A stretch of DNA of 64,000 nucleotides from Streptomyces pluripotens (GCF_000802245.2 NZ_CP021080.1:6014001-6078000); one strand, 5' to 3'. Counted from the stretch's first letter, positions 42,513 to 51,220 are shown. Notes: generated by a model from the letters alone, not told the origin. A program made the numbers and translations.

Positions 42513-43397
42513 TCAGCGCCTCACCAGCAAGCCGCGGCTGCGCAGCACCCACCGCTCCAGCGGGCTGAAGACCAGTAGGTCGATGGCGATGCCGACGCAC
42601 AGGATCAACAGGATGGCCTCGAACACCATGGCCATGTCGCTGGCGGTGCGGGCGTTCTGCAGGAGTTGGCCGAGGCCCACGCCCAGGTCGGGGAAGCTGG
42701 CGATGATCTCCGCGGCCATCAGCGAGCGCCAGGAAAATGCCCAGCCCTGTTTCATCCCGGCCACATAGCCGGGCAGCGCGGCCGGCAGGGTCACGTGCCA
42801 GGTGCCCTTCAGTCCGGTCGCGCCCATGGTGCGGCCCGCGCGCAGGAACAGCGGCGGTACCTGGTCGACGCCGGACACCAGGCCGTTGGCGATGGAGGGC
42901 ACGGCGCCGAGCAGGATCACCGCATACATCATCGTGTTGTTCAGGCCCAGCCAGATCACGGCCGGCGGCACCCACGCCACCGACGGCAGGGACTGCAGCC
43001 CGGACAGGATCGGGCCGATGGCCGCGCGCACGAACTTCATCCGCGCCACCAGCAGCCCCAGTGGGGTGCCGATGAGCAGCGCGAGGCCGAAGCCGAGGAG
43101 GCCACGCGAGACGCTGGTCCAGATGTAGCCGAGCAGCGTGCCGTGCAGCCAGTCGTGCCGGAACGCTTGCCAGACGGCGGCGGGCGTGGGCAGTCGGGTG
43201 GGGTCCTCGACGATCCTGAAGGAGATCAGTCCTTGCCAGAGCGCCAGCACCACCACGATGGCGGTGACCGGCGGGACGATCTTGCCGGTGATCGTCCGGT
43301 GCAACGGCGTACGGACGGACTGCGTGGTCTCCAGTGCGTCGAGGCCCGCCTCGATGCTCTCCGCGTCCGGGGCGGTCGTCGTCTCAGTGCTGGCCAT
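42513..43397 (-). CDS. ssuC: Sulfonate ABC transporter permease (SsuC type)
   Basis: A 294-residue membrane protein with about six segments. The EAA coupling loop is RTMGATGLKGTWHVTLPAAL, followed by YVAGMKQGWAFSWRSLMAAE, typical of SsuC/TauC. Start ATG giving MASTETTTAPDAES, overlapping the ssuB stop by 14 bases. It forms the channel for sulfonates or related organosulfur. The exact substrate is inferred only from neighbours. Confidence 0.88.
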   Translation of the reverse strand: MASTETTTAPDAESIEAGLDALETTQSVRTPLHRTITGKIVPPVTAIVVVLALWQGLISFRIVEDPTRLPTPAAVWQAFRHDWLHGTLLGYIWTSVSRGLLGFGLALLIGTPLGLLVARMKFVRAAIGPILSGLQSLPSVAWVPPAVIWLGLNNTMMYAVILLGAVPSIANGLVSGVDQVPPLFLRAGRTMGATGLKGTWHVTLPAALPGYVAGMKQGWAFSWRSLMAAEIIASFPDLGVGLGQLLQNARTASDMAMVFEAILLILCVGIAIDLLVFSPLERWVLRSRGLLVRR

Positions 43398-44163
43398 GGC
43401 GGCGGATCTCCCCACGCAGGACTTCGGTGATCTCCAGCGACAGTTCCGCCACCGGCGCATCCTCGATACGGCGCGGCTGCGGAATGCCGACGGCCCATTC
43501 GCGGGCCAGGCGGCCCGGACGGGAGGACAGCAGCACGACCCGCTGGGCGAGCCGCACCGCCTCACGCACGTTGTGCGTCACGAACAGCACGGACAGCCCG
43601 GTCTCCGCCCAGATGCGGGTCAGTTCGTCGTGCAGCACGTCCCGGGTGATGGCGTCCAGCGCCGCGAACGGTTCGTCCATCAGCAACAGGTTGCTCTCCT
43701 GCGCCAGTGCGCGGGCCATGGCCACACGCTGCCGCATGCCGCCCGACAGCTCGTGCACCCGCTTGCCGTAGGCTCCCTTCAGCCGGACGAGCGCGAGCAA
43801 CTCCTCGGCCCTGCCGTGCCGTAGGGGTTTGGGAACTCCTCGCAGCTTCAGGGCGAGTTCGATGTTCTTGCCCGCGGTCAGCCACGGGAAGAGGGCGTGT
43901 TCCTGGAACATCAGGGCCGGACGGCCGTCCGTCGTGATGGAGCCGGAGCTCGGCCGGTCGAGGCCGGCCACCAGATTCAGCAGCGTGGACTTGCCGCAGC
44001 CCGAGGCCCCCAGAAGGGTGACGAACTCGCCGGGTGCGACATCGAGGTTGATGTCGTCCAGGACGAGCTGCTGCCCGTTCGGGCCCGGAAAGGACTTCGA
44101 GACGTGCTCAAGCCGTGCGGCGTACTCGACCGCCTGGCCGGCCTTGGCAAGGGTCGTGGCCAT
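43384..44163 (-). CDS. ssuB: Sulfonate ABC transporter ATPase (SsuB type)
   Basis: A 259-residue ATPase. Walker A GASGCGKSTL, Q-loop LMFQEHALFPWLTAG, signature LSGGMRQRVAMARAL, Walker B NLLLMDEPFAALD and H-loop FVTHNVREA. The ATG giving MATTLAKAG is preceded by a strong GGAGGTG site, so it is preferred to the ATG 24 bases upstream. The gene sits between the receptor and permease genes of the same importer. Confidence 0.9.
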   Translation of the reverse strand: MATTLAKAGQAVEYAARLEHVSKSFPGPNGQQLVLDDINLDVAPGEFVTLLGASGCGKSTLLNLVAGLDRPSSGSITTDGRPALMFQEHALFPWLTAGKNIELALKLRGVPKPLRHGRAEELLALVRLKGAYGKRVHELSGGMRQRVAMARALAQESNLLLMDEPFAALDAITRDVLHDELTRIWAETGLSVLFVTHNVREAVRLAQRVVLLSSRPGRLAREWAVGIPQPRRIEDAPVAELSLEITEVLRGEIRRHGQH

Positions 44164-44199
44164 GGTCGTCACCTCCTGTGCATTCATCGGGGACTTGTG

Positions 44200-45309
44200 T
44201 CAGCCGGCGTCGAGACCGGCGGCGTCGACCGGTCGCGAGCCGGCGGCCCTGAGGACCTTGTTGAGCATGGTCAGGTCGCAGATCCCCTTGAGGTCCGGTT
44301 GGTGGAGCAGACCGGCCTCGACCGCGTGCTCCGCCTCGGTGGCGAGGGTGGCGGCCAGCGGGTCGTCGGTGATCCGGATGGACTGCCACGCCGGATCCAG
44401 GACGTTCGCGGGCAACTCCTTGCCTGTGTCGATGCCGAGCTGCCGGTTGGCCGCAGCCTTCGCCTCGTCCGGGTTGGCGTTGATCCACGCGTTGGTCTTG
44501 ACGGAGGCCTTCAACACCGCCTCGACGGCCTTGGGGTGGGCACGGAGGAACCGCTGCGACACGACGATGTTCGTGGTCACGAACCTCTTGTCCGGCCACA
44601 GCGCTGACTCGTCCAGCAGCACTCTGCCGCCCTCGGCGACCAGCCTGGAAGCCGTCGGTTCCGGGACCCAGGCACCGTCGACGGACCCTGCCCGGAACGC
44701 GTCCGGGGTCACCTTGTCGTCGCTGCGGACAACCGTGACGTCACCCCGCCCGCTCAGCGCGTCGACCTTCCAGCCCTGCCCCGCGGCCCAGTCGAGGAAC
44801 GCCACGTCCTGGGTGTTGCCCAGCTGGGGTGTGGCGATCCGCTTGCCCCTGACCTCTTCCAGGGAGGTGATCTTCTCCGGGTCGACGACCAGCTTGACAC
44901 CGCCGGACGCCGAACCGCCGATGATCTTCAGGTTCCTTCCGCCGGACCTGATGTAGCCGTTGATCGCTGGGGACGGGCCGATCCAGCCGATGTCGATGGA
45001 GCCTGAATTGAGGGCCTCGATCTCGGACGGGCCGGCGCCGAAGACCGCGTACGAGGCCCGGGTCCCGCCGAGTTCCTTCTGGAAGAAGCCTGTCCGCCTG
45101 CCCACCAGCGCGGTCGCGTGCGTCAGGTTCCCGAGGTACCCGATCCGCACGGAGCCGAGTCCGTCGACCTTCTGGGCCCCGGCGACGATCTTCGTGGTGT
45201 CGTCCGCCCCTGCCTGGGACCCGTAGCCGCAGGCGGCCAGGGCGAGCAGGGGGAGAACGGCGGCCACGGCCACGGCGCGGCGGAGCAGGGCGGGACGGTT
45301 GGCAGGCAC
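44200..45309 (-). CDS. ssuA: Sulfonate ABC transporter substrate-binding lipoprotein (SsuA type)
   Basis: A 369-residue lipoprotein. The head with RRAVAVAAVLPLLALAAC gives a lipobox LAAC, cleaved before Cys. The mature part has SVRIGYLGNLTHATALVG, FQKELGGTRASYAVFGAGP and SGSIDIGWIGPSPAINGY, the NMT1/SsuA pattern. The GTG start follows GAGAGG. A 250-base leader with a Cys-containing uORF and an internal hairpin separates it from cysN, suggesting separate control within the cluster. Confidence 0.88.
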   Translation of the reverse strand: MPANRPALLRRAVAVAAVLPLLALAACGYGSQAGADDTTKIVAGAQKVDGLGSVRIGYLGNLTHATALVGRRTGFFQKELGGTRASYAVFGAGPSEIEALNSGSIDIGWIGPSPAINGYIRSGGRNLKIIGGSASGGVKLVVDPEKITSLEEVRGKRIATPQLGNTQDVAFLDWAAGQGWKVDALSGRGDVTVVRSDDKVTPDAFRAGSVDGAWVPEPTASRLVAEGGRVLLDESALWPDKRFVTTNIVVSQRFLRAHPKAVEAVLKASVKTNAWINANPDEAKAAANRQLGIDTGKELPANVLDPAWQSIRITDDPLAATLATEAEHAVEAGLLHQPDLKGICDLTMLNKVLRAAGSRPVDAAGLDAG

Positions 45310-45348
45310 GGGAGGGTTTCCTCTCGTTGGCCCGGCTCTCACGGACTG

Positions 45349-45441
45349 TCAGGTCGTGGCCGGGAGGTGGTCGGCAGGACTTCGGCTGCGGAGGCGGCGA
45401 TGCCTGGTGCGCAGGCATCGCGGGCGAGTCACCGCGCACAT
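45349..45441 (-). CDS. Candidate Cys-containing leader peptide upstream of ssuA
   Basis: A 30-codon uORF with a GGAG site seven bases upstream. It reads MCAVTRPRCLRTRHRRLRSR and ends SPADHLPATT, with Cys at positions 2 and 9. Its frame ends 40 bases before ssuA, and a perfect hairpin overlaps its middle. Short Cys-bearing leader peptides regulate sulfur genes in actinobacteria by ribosome stalling. Here only position and Cys content support that. It could be an unused frame. Confidence 0.35.
   Translation of the reverse strand: MCAVTRPRCLRTRHRRLRSRSPADHLPATT
45397..45421 (-). promoter_or_regulatory. Hairpin inside the ssuA leader
   Basis: Perfect 10-bp arms GCGATGCCTG and CAGGCATCGC with a GTGCG loop, in the 253-base gap between cysN and ssuA, within the candidate leader uORF. 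It may act as an attenuator coupled to uORF translation, as an internal terminator separating cysN from ssuA, or as an RNA processing site. Confidence 0.6.
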
Positions 45442-45562
45442 CGCGCCACTCCGCCCTGGCCGCTGCCGAGAACACCTCCTCCGGACCTCGCCCGGGGGTA
45501 TCCCCGTACGGTCCGGCCACCCCCGTCTCCGAAGGCGGTCCGGAAAACGGTCGATTCCATCC

Positions 45563-46897
45563 TCAGAAGTCCCAACCGTCTTCTTCCGGCTGGTCCTTGA
45601 CCGGATCGGGGGATGCGAACGACTCGCCGACCATGCCCGCGGTGAGCGTGGTGCCGTCGCTCGGGTCGATCAGGATGAAGGAGCCGGTGCGGCGTGAGTC
45701 GGCGTAGGAGTCGACCGGCAGCGGCTCGGCGGTGCGGATCTTCACCCGGCCGATGTCATTGGCGGCCAGCTGTCCCGGGTGCGGGTGCAGGGACAGGTCG
45801 TTGAGCGTGAGCCGGGACGGGATGTCCTTCACGATCGCCTTGACCGTGCGGGTGCCGTGCTTGAGCAGCACCCGGTGACCGACGGTCAGCGGCGCGTCGG
45901 CGACATGGCAGACGGTGGCCTCCACATCCTGCGTGGTGGCCGGAGCGTCCTTCGTCGGCACGATCAGATCGCCGCGCGAGACGTCGATGTCGTCCTGCAG
46001 CAGAAGCGTCACCGACTGCGTCGTCCAGGCCACGTCGACCGGGTCGCCCAGCACATCGATGCCGGAGATCCTCGTGGTCCGGCCGGACGGCAGCACGGTG
46101 ACCTCCTCGCCGACCCGGAAGGAACCGGCCGCGATCTGGCCGGCGTAGCCCCGGTAGTCCGGGTGCTCGGCGGTCTGCGGACGGATCACGTACTGCACGG
46201 GCAGCCGCGCGTGGCAGTGCGCCAGGTCGTGGCTGACCGGTACGGTCTCCAGATGTTCCAGGACGGTGGGGCCGCCGTACCAGTCCATGTTCGCCGACGG
46301 CTCCACGACGTTGTCACCGGCGAGTGCCGAAATCGGGATGGCGGTGACCTCGGGGACGCCCAGCTCGGTGGCGTACGCCGTGAACTCCTCGGCGATCGCG
46401 GCGAAGACCTTCTCCCCGTACCCGGCGAGGTCCATCTTGTTCACGGCGAGGACGACGTGTGGGACGCGCAGCAGGGCGGCGATGGCCGCGTGCCGGCGGG
46501 TCTGCTCGACCACGCCGTTGCGGGCGTCGACCAGGACCACCGTCAGCTCGGCGGTCGAGGCGCCGGTGACCATGTTCCGGGTGTACTGCACGTGGCCGGG
46601 CGTGTCGGCGAGGATGAACCGGCGGCGAGGGGTGGCGAAGTAGCGGTAGGCGACGTCGATGGTGATGCCCTGCTCCCGTTCGGCGCGCAGGCCGTCGGTG
46701 AGGAGAGCGAGGTCGGGGGCGTCCTGCCCGCGGCTGGCCGAAGCCCGCTCCACGGCCTCCAGCTGGTCGGCGAGGACCGACTTGGAGTCGTGCAGCAACC
46801 GCCCGACGAGGGTGGACTTGCCGTCGTCGACGGAGCCGGCGGTGGCGAACCGCAGCAGGGTGGTGGCCGGGAGCGCCTCGGTCGTGTTCGTGCTCAT
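45563..46897 (-). CDS. cysN: Sulfate adenylyltransferase GTPase subunit
   Basis: CysN, 444 residues: the GTP-hydrolysing partner that drives CysD to make adenylylsulfate (APS). G1 is GSVDDGKSTLVGRLLHDSKS, G3 DTPGHVQYTRNM, G4 NKMDLAGYG. EF-Tu-like beta barrels follow (GYAGQIAAGSFRVGEEVTVL). It is the unfused form; the APS kinase is a separate gene (cysC). It lies two bases after cysD. Confidence 0.96.
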   Translation of the reverse strand: MSTNTTEALPATTLLRFATAGSVDDGKSTLVGRLLHDSKSVLADQLEAVERASASRGQDAPDLALLTDGLRAEREQGITIDVAYRYFATPRRRFILADTPGHVQYTRNMVTGASTAELTVVLVDARNGVVEQTRRHAAIAALLRVPHVVLAVNKMDLAGYGEKVFAAIAEEFTAYATELGVPEVTAIPISALAGDNVVEPSANMDWYGGPTVLEHLETVPVSHDLAHCHARLPVQYVIRPQTAEHPDYRGYAGQIAAGSFRVGEEVTVLPSGRTTRISGIDVLGDPVDVAWTTQSVTLLLQDDIDVSRGDLIVPTKDAPATTQDVEATVCHVADAPLTVGHRVLLKHGTRTVKAIVKDIPSRLTLNDLSLHPHPGQLAANDIGRVKIRTAEPLPVDSYADSRRTGSFILIDPSDGTTLTAGMVGESFASPDPVKDQPEEDGWDF

Positions 46898-46899
46898 GG

Positions 46900-47835
46900 C
46901 TAGAAGTACCCTTCGCGCTTGCGGTCTTCCATCGCGGCCTCGGAGAGCTTGTCGTCGGCCCGGGTCGCACCGCGTTCGGTGAGCCGGGAGGCGGCGATCT
47001 CGGCGATCACCGCGTCCAGCGTGGTCGCGTCGGAGTCGACGGCGCCGGTGCAGGACATGTCACCGACCGTGCGGTAGCGCACCTGGCGCTTCTCGACCCT
47101 CTCGCCGTCCTTCGCACCGCCCCACTCGCCGGCGGTCAGCCACATGCCGCTCCGCCGGAACACCTCTCGCTCGTGCGCGAAGTAGATCTCCGGCAGCTCG
47201 ATGCCCTCGCGGGCGATGTACTGCCAGACGTCCAGCTCGGTCCAGTTGGACAGCGGGAAGACACGGACGTGTTCGCCGGGGGCGTGGCGGCCGTTGTAGA
47301 GGTTCCAGAGCTCGGGGCGCTGGCGGCGCGGGTCCCACTGGGAGAACTCGTCACGGAGGGAGAAGACACGTTCTTTGGCGCGGGCCTTCTCCTCGTCACG
47401 GCGACCACCACCGAAGACGGCGTCGAACCTCTCGCTCTGGATCTTCTCGGTCAAGGGGAGGGTCTGCAGCGGGTTGCGTGTGCCGTCGGGGCGTTCCTTG
47501 AGTACACCACGGTCGATGTAGTCCTGGACGGAGGCCACATGGAGGCGTAGCCCATGAGCGGCCACCACGCGATCACGGTACTGGAGCACCTCAGGGAAGT
47601 TGTGTCCCGTGTCCACATGGAGGAGGGAAAATGGCACCGCGGCCGGGGCGAAGGCCTTCAGTGCCAGGTGCAGCATGAGGATGGAGTCCTTGCCGCCGGA
47701 GAACAAGATCACCGGGTTCTCGAACTCGCCCGCCACCTCGCGGAAGATGTGCACCGCCTCCGACTCCAGGGCGTCCAGGTGCGAGAGGGCGTACGGGCTG
47801 CCCGTACCCTCCTCGGCCTTGGCGACGGTCGTCAT
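46900..47835 (-). CDS. cysD: Sulfate adenylyltransferase subunit 2
   Basis: CysD, 311 residues: the catalytic ATP pyrophosphatase-type subunit that forms APS from sulfate and ATP. PP-loop FSGGKDSILMLHLALKAF near residue 44. LLHVDTGHNFPEVLQYRDRV, RRDEEKARAKERVFSLRDEF and the C-terminal RYRTVGDMSCTGAVDSDA are family hallmarks. Its ATG overlaps the cysC stop (four bases). It acts as a CysDN complex. Confidence 0.97.
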   Translation of the reverse strand: MTTVAKAEEGTGSPYALSHLDALESEAVHIFREVAGEFENPVILFSGGKDSILMLHLALKAFAPAAVPFSLLHVDTGHNFPEVLQYRDRVVAAHGLRLHVASVQDYIDRGVLKERPDGTRNPLQTLPLTEKIQSERFDAVFGGGRRDEEKARAKERVFSLRDEFSQWDPRRQRPELWNLYNGRHAPGEHVRVFPLSNWTELDVWQYIAREGIELPEIYFAHEREVFRRSGMWLTAGEWGGAKDGERVEKRQVRYRTVGDMSCTGAVDSDATTLDAVIAEIAASRLTERGATRADDKLSEAAMEDRKREGYF

Positions 47836-48368
47836 GCCAGTCCCCTCTCGCTGAGCAGTGCGTACACGGACGCGGCGGACTCCTGAACCGTCTGGTGTTG
47901 CGACTCGATCCGCAGATCGGGTGCCTCCGGCTCCTGGTACGGGTCGTCGACCCCGGTCAGCCCGGTCAGCTCACCCGCGGCCTGCTTGGCGTACAGGCCC
48001 TTCACATCGCGTTCGCTGCACACCTCGACCGGGGTCGCCACATGGATCTCCAGGTACGGGGTCCGGTTCTTCTCGTGTCGTTCCCGCACCGCCTCCCGGC
48101 TGTCGGCGTAGGGCGCGATCACCGGCACCAGGGCTTTGACGCCGTTGCGGGCGAGCAGCTCGGCGACGAAACCGATGCGCTGCACGTTGGTGTGCCGGTC
48201 CGCACGGCTGAAGCCGAGGCCCGCCGAGATGAATGCGCGGATCTCGTCGCCGTCGAGCACCTCGACACGCTGGCCGCCTGCGCGTAGCCGGTCCGCCAGC
48301 TCGTAGGCGATGGTGGTCTTGCCCGCGCTCGGCAGACCCGTGAGCCAGACGGTGGCTCCGGTCGTCAC
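47832..48368 (-). CDS. cysC: Adenylylsulfate kinase
   Basis: CysC, 178 residues: phosphorylates APS to PAPS. P-loop VWLTGLPSAGKTTIAYELAD, then LDGDEIRAFISAGLGFSRAD, RHTNVQRIGFVAELLARNGV and VHVATPVEVCSERDVKGLYA-like motifs. The GTG at 48368 follows AGGAG at six bases and matches homologues. An in-frame ATG at 48398 overlaps the cysH stop and is an alternative. With an APS-type CysH, this kinase probably serves PAPS-dependent sulfation. Confidence 0.95.
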   Translation of the reverse strand: MTTGATVWLTGLPSAGKTTIAYELADRLRAGGQRVEVLDGDEIRAFISAGLGFSRADRHTNVQRIGFVAELLARNGVKALVPVIAPYADSREAVRERHEKNRTPYLEIHVATPVEVCSERDVKGLYAKQAAGELTGLTGVDDPYQEPEAPDLRIESQHQTVQESAASVYALLSERGLA

Positions 48369-48394
48369 GTGGTTCTCCTGAATCTGATCGTTCG

Positions 48395-49105
48395 TCATCC
48401 GTGCAGTCCGCACTCGGTCTTGGCGCGGCCCGCCCAGCGGCCGGCGCGCGCGTCCTCGCCCTCCAGGACCCTGCGGGTGCACGGGGCGCAGCCGACGGAG
48501 GCATAGCCGTCCATCAGCAACGGATTGGTGAGCACGCCGTGTTCGGCGATGTACGCGTCCACGTCGTCCTGTGTCCAGCGGGCGATCGGGGAGACCTTGA
48601 CCTTCTGCCGCTTCTCGTCCCAACCGACCACCGGGGTGTTCGCCCGGGTCGGGGACTCGTCGCGCCGTAGGCCCGTCGCCCACGCCCGGTAGCCCTTCAG
48701 TCCCTCTTCCAGGGGCTGCACCTTGCGCAGCCGGCAGCACAGGTCGGGATCGCGGTCGTGTAGGCGGGGGCCGTATTCCGTATCCTGCTCGGCGACCGTC
48801 TGCCTCGGGGTGAGCGTGATGACGCTGACGTCCATCACGGTCTCGACGGCGTCCCGGGTGCCGAGGGTCTCCGGGAAGTGGTAGCCGGTGTCGAGGAAGA
48901 CGACGTCCACGCCCTTGAGCACGCGCGAGGCCAGGTGGGCGACCACCGCGTCCTCCATGGAGGACGTGACGCAGAACGTGCGGCCGAAGGTGTCCACCGC
49001 CCACTGGAGGATGTCCAGTGCGGTGGCATCCTCCAGGTCGCGGCCCGCGTGTTCGGCGAGCTCTTTCAACTCCTCAGCCGAGCCGTCTTGCTGAACTGCC
49101 GTCAT
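48395..49105 (-). CDS. cysH: Adenylylsulfate (APS) reductase, CysH family
   Basis: A 236-residue reductase that makes sulfite from APS. It has the substrate-binding SSMEDAVVAHLASRVLKGVD and DTGYHFPETL. Both Cys pairs of the 4Fe-4S type are present (LCCRLRK near residue 120 and CAPCTRR near 208), with the catalytic tail ECGLHG. The Fe-S cluster favours APS over PAPS as substrate. The ATG overlaps the stop of the zinc-ribbon gene by four bases. Confidence 0.95.
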   Translation of the reverse strand: MTAVQQDGSAEELKELAEHAGRDLEDATALDILQWAVDTFGRTFCVTSSMEDAVVAHLASRVLKGVDVVFLDTGYHFPETLGTRDAVETVMDVSVITLTPRQTVAEQDTEYGPRLHDRDPDLCCRLRKVQPLEEGLKGYRAWATGLRRDESPTRANTPVVGWDEKRQKVKVSPIARWTQDDVDAYIAEHGVLTNPLLMDGYASVGCAPCTRRVLEGEDARAGRWAGRAKTECGLHG

Positions 49106-49284
49106 GTTGACTCTTCCCCTCCGTCGTCGGCCCGCTGCAGTCCCCGGGCGAGCAGTCCGAGGAACTTCAGCCGGAATGCGCGGTTGCAGGCCCCGCATTC
49201 CCAAGCGCCGTGACCGTCTTCGCTCGGTCGCAGGTCCTCGTCGCCGCAGTAGGGGCAGTAGAAGGGCGCGGCACGCTCGCTCAC
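49102..49284 (-). CDS. Small zinc-ribbon protein in the sulfur operon
   Basis: A 60-residue protein with a treble-clef-like zinc ribbon: YCPYCGDEDL and WECGACNRAFRLKFL (two CxxC pairs). It overlaps both neighbours by four bases (sir and cysH), so it is an integral, co-translated operon member. Homologues sit at the same place in other Streptomyces sulfur clusters. Its role is not known; it could assist Fe-S or electron transfer to Sir or CysH (inference). Confidence 0.88.
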   Translation of the reverse strand: MSERAAPFYCPYCGDEDLRPSEDGHGAWECGACNRAFRLKFLGLLARGLQRADDGGEEST

Positions 49285-50978
49285 GACAGCGCCTCCTCAC
49301 CGGCCCGCGCCGCCCAGGCGGCGAACCGCTCGCCGTCCGCGCGCTCCGCCTGGAACCGCTTGAGCACCCGCTCGACGTAGTCGGGTAGTTCCTCCGCGGT
49401 CACCTTCAGACCGCGCACCTTGCGGCCGAAGCCCGGCTCCAAGCCGAGCGCACCGCCCAAGTGCACCTGGAAGCCCTCGACCTGGTTGCCGTCCTCGTCC
49501 AGGACCAGCTGGCCCTTGAGACCGATGTCCGCCACCTGAATACGGGCACAGGCGTTCGGGCAGCCGTTGAGGTTGATGGTGATCGGCTCGTCGAAGTCGG
49601 GTAGCCGCCGTTCCAGTTCGTCGATCAGGTCGGAGCCGCGCCGCTTGGTCTCGACGATGGCCAGCTTGCAGAACTCGATGCCAGTGCAGGCCATGGTGCC
49701 GCGCCTGAAAGACGACGGCCGGGCGGTGAGGTCCAGCGCTTCCAAGCCCTCGACCAGCGATTCGACCTGGGCCTCTTCGACATCGAGGATGATCATCTTT
49801 TGCTCGACGGTGGTCCGGACCCGGCCCGAGCCGTGCGCATCGGCGAGGTCGGCCACCTTCGTGAGCGTGGCGCCGTCCACACGGCCGACGCGCGGCGCGA
49901 ACCCGACGTAGAACCGGCCGTCCTTCTGCCGGTGCACCCCGATGTGGTCGCGCCACTGCTGCACCGGCTGCTCGGGAGCGGGACCGTCGATCAGCTGACG
50001 CTTGAGGTACTCGTCCTGAAGCACCTGTCGGAACTTCTCCGCACCCCAGTCGGCGACCAGGAACTTCAGACGGGCCCGGGTGCGTAGCCGGCGGTAGCCG
50101 TAGTCACGGAAGATCGAGATGACGCCCTCGTAGACATCCGGGACCTCGTCGATCGGCACCCAGGCGCCGAGCCGCACACCGAGCTTGGGATTGGTGGACA
50201 GACCGCCGCCGACCCACACGTCGAAGCCCGGGCCGTGTTCGGGGTGCCGCACGCCGACGAACGCCACGTCGTTGATCTCGTGCACGACGTCCAGCAGCGG
50301 CGAGCCCGAGATGGCCGTCTTGAACTTCCGGGGAAGGTTGGAATACGCCTTGTTGTCCAGGACGCGGCGCTTCATCTCCTCCAGTGCGGGGGTGGCGTCG
50401 ATGATCTCGTCCTCGGCGATACCCGCAACGGGGGAGCCGACCATCACGCGGGGACTGTCACCGCAGGCGGTGATCGTGGACAGCCCTACGCCCTCCAGCC
50501 GCTCCCAGATCTCGGGCACGTCCTCGATCCGGATCCAGTGGTACTGGATGTTCTGTCGGTCGGTGATGTCGGCCGTGCCGCGTGCGAACTCCTGCGACAC
50601 CTCGCCGAGCACCCGCAGCTGCCGCGTCGTGAGCGCTCCACCGTCGATGCGGACCCGGAGCATGAAGTGCTTGTCGTCCAGCTCCTCCGGCTCCAGGACT
50701 GCCGTCTTGCCGCCGTCGATACCGGGACGGCGCTGGGTGTACAGCCCCCACCAGCGCATCCGGCCGCGCAGGTCGCTGGGGTCGATCGAGTCGAAGCCGC
50801 GCTTGGAGTAGACCGTCTCAATACGTGTCCGCACATTGAGACCGTCGTCGTCCTTCTTCAGTTGCTCGTTGCCATTGAGCGGAGTGAAGTGGCCCATGGC
50901 CCACTGGCCCTCACCGCGGTGACGACTCACCTTGCGGCGGGGCGCGGAGGCAGCGGGGTTCTGCGGGGTGGCGGCCAT
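49281..50978 (-). CDS. sir: Ferredoxin-dependent sulfite reductase (nitrite/sulfite reductase family)
   Basis: A 565-residue siroheme/4Fe-4S reductase reducing sulfite to sulfide. The cluster ligands are CTGIEFC near residue 429 and CPNAC near residue 474, spaced as in SirA/NirA. RWWGLYTQRRPGIDGG and DRQNIQYHWIRIED match Mycobacterium-type Sir. As cysDN/H follow, sulfite rather than nitrite is the likely substrate. I start at the ATG giving MAATPQNPAAS, with GAAGGA upstream; a longer frame reaches 51044. The leader peptide lies 136 bases before it. Confidence 0.95.
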   Translation of the reverse strand: MAATPQNPAASAPRRKVSRHRGEGQWAMGHFTPLNGNEQLKKDDDGLNVRTRIETVYSKRGFDSIDPSDLRGRMRWWGLYTQRRPGIDGGKTAVLEPEELDDKHFMLRVRIDGGALTTRQLRVLGEVSQEFARGTADITDRQNIQYHWIRIEDVPEIWERLEGVGLSTITACGDSPRVMVGSPVAGIAEDEIIDATPALEEMKRRVLDNKAYSNLPRKFKTAISGSPLLDVVHEINDVAFVGVRHPEHGPGFDVWVGGGLSTNPKLGVRLGAWVPIDEVPDVYEGVISIFRDYGYRRLRTRARLKFLVADWGAEKFRQVLQDEYLKRQLIDGPAPEQPVQQWRDHIGVHRQKDGRFYVGFAPRVGRVDGATLTKVADLADAHGSGRVRTTVEQKMIILDVEEAQVESLVEGLEALDLTARPSSFRRGTMACTGIEFCKLAIVETKRRGSDLIDELERRLPDFDEPITINLNGCPNACARIQVADIGLKGQLVLDEDGNQVEGFQVHLGGALGLEPGFGRKVRGLKVTAEELPDYVERVLKRFQAERADGERFAAWAARAGEEALS

Positions 50979-51113
50979 GGCTGTACGTCCTTCGGGACTG
51001 TAGGAAAGCGGTTCTGACCTGCACATACGGACGCATGAAGGCATGCGCGCAGGCGTGCGCGTCCTTGCGCGGCAGGAAAACGGGTGCGAGGGGTCTCGGC
51101 GGCGCTGGAGAGG

Positions 51114-51197
51114 TCAGCTCGCCGGACAGATGGCGCTGGACATGCGGCCGAGGTCGACGTGCCGCCGACTCACCAAGGCAATTCCAGTTCCAGGCAT
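51114..51197 (-). CDS. Leader peptide of the sulfur assimilation operon
   Basis: A 27-codon ORF in the leader of sir, in neither the sir nor any gene frame: MPGTGIALVSRRHVDLGRMS, then SAICPAS. The core RRHVDLxRxxSxxC is the signature of the Streptomyces putative leader peptides found before sulfur and amino-acid genes, here with Cys next to the end. An internal GTG start (VSRRHVDL) is also possible. By analogy, slow decoding of the Cys codon when cysteine is scarce would open downstream translation or transcription. Mechanism here is inferred. Confidence 0.75.
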   Translation of the reverse strand: MPGTGIALVSRRHVDLGRMSSAICPAS

Positions 51198-51220
51198 GGC
51201 GGAAGCGTGTCATGGCGATC

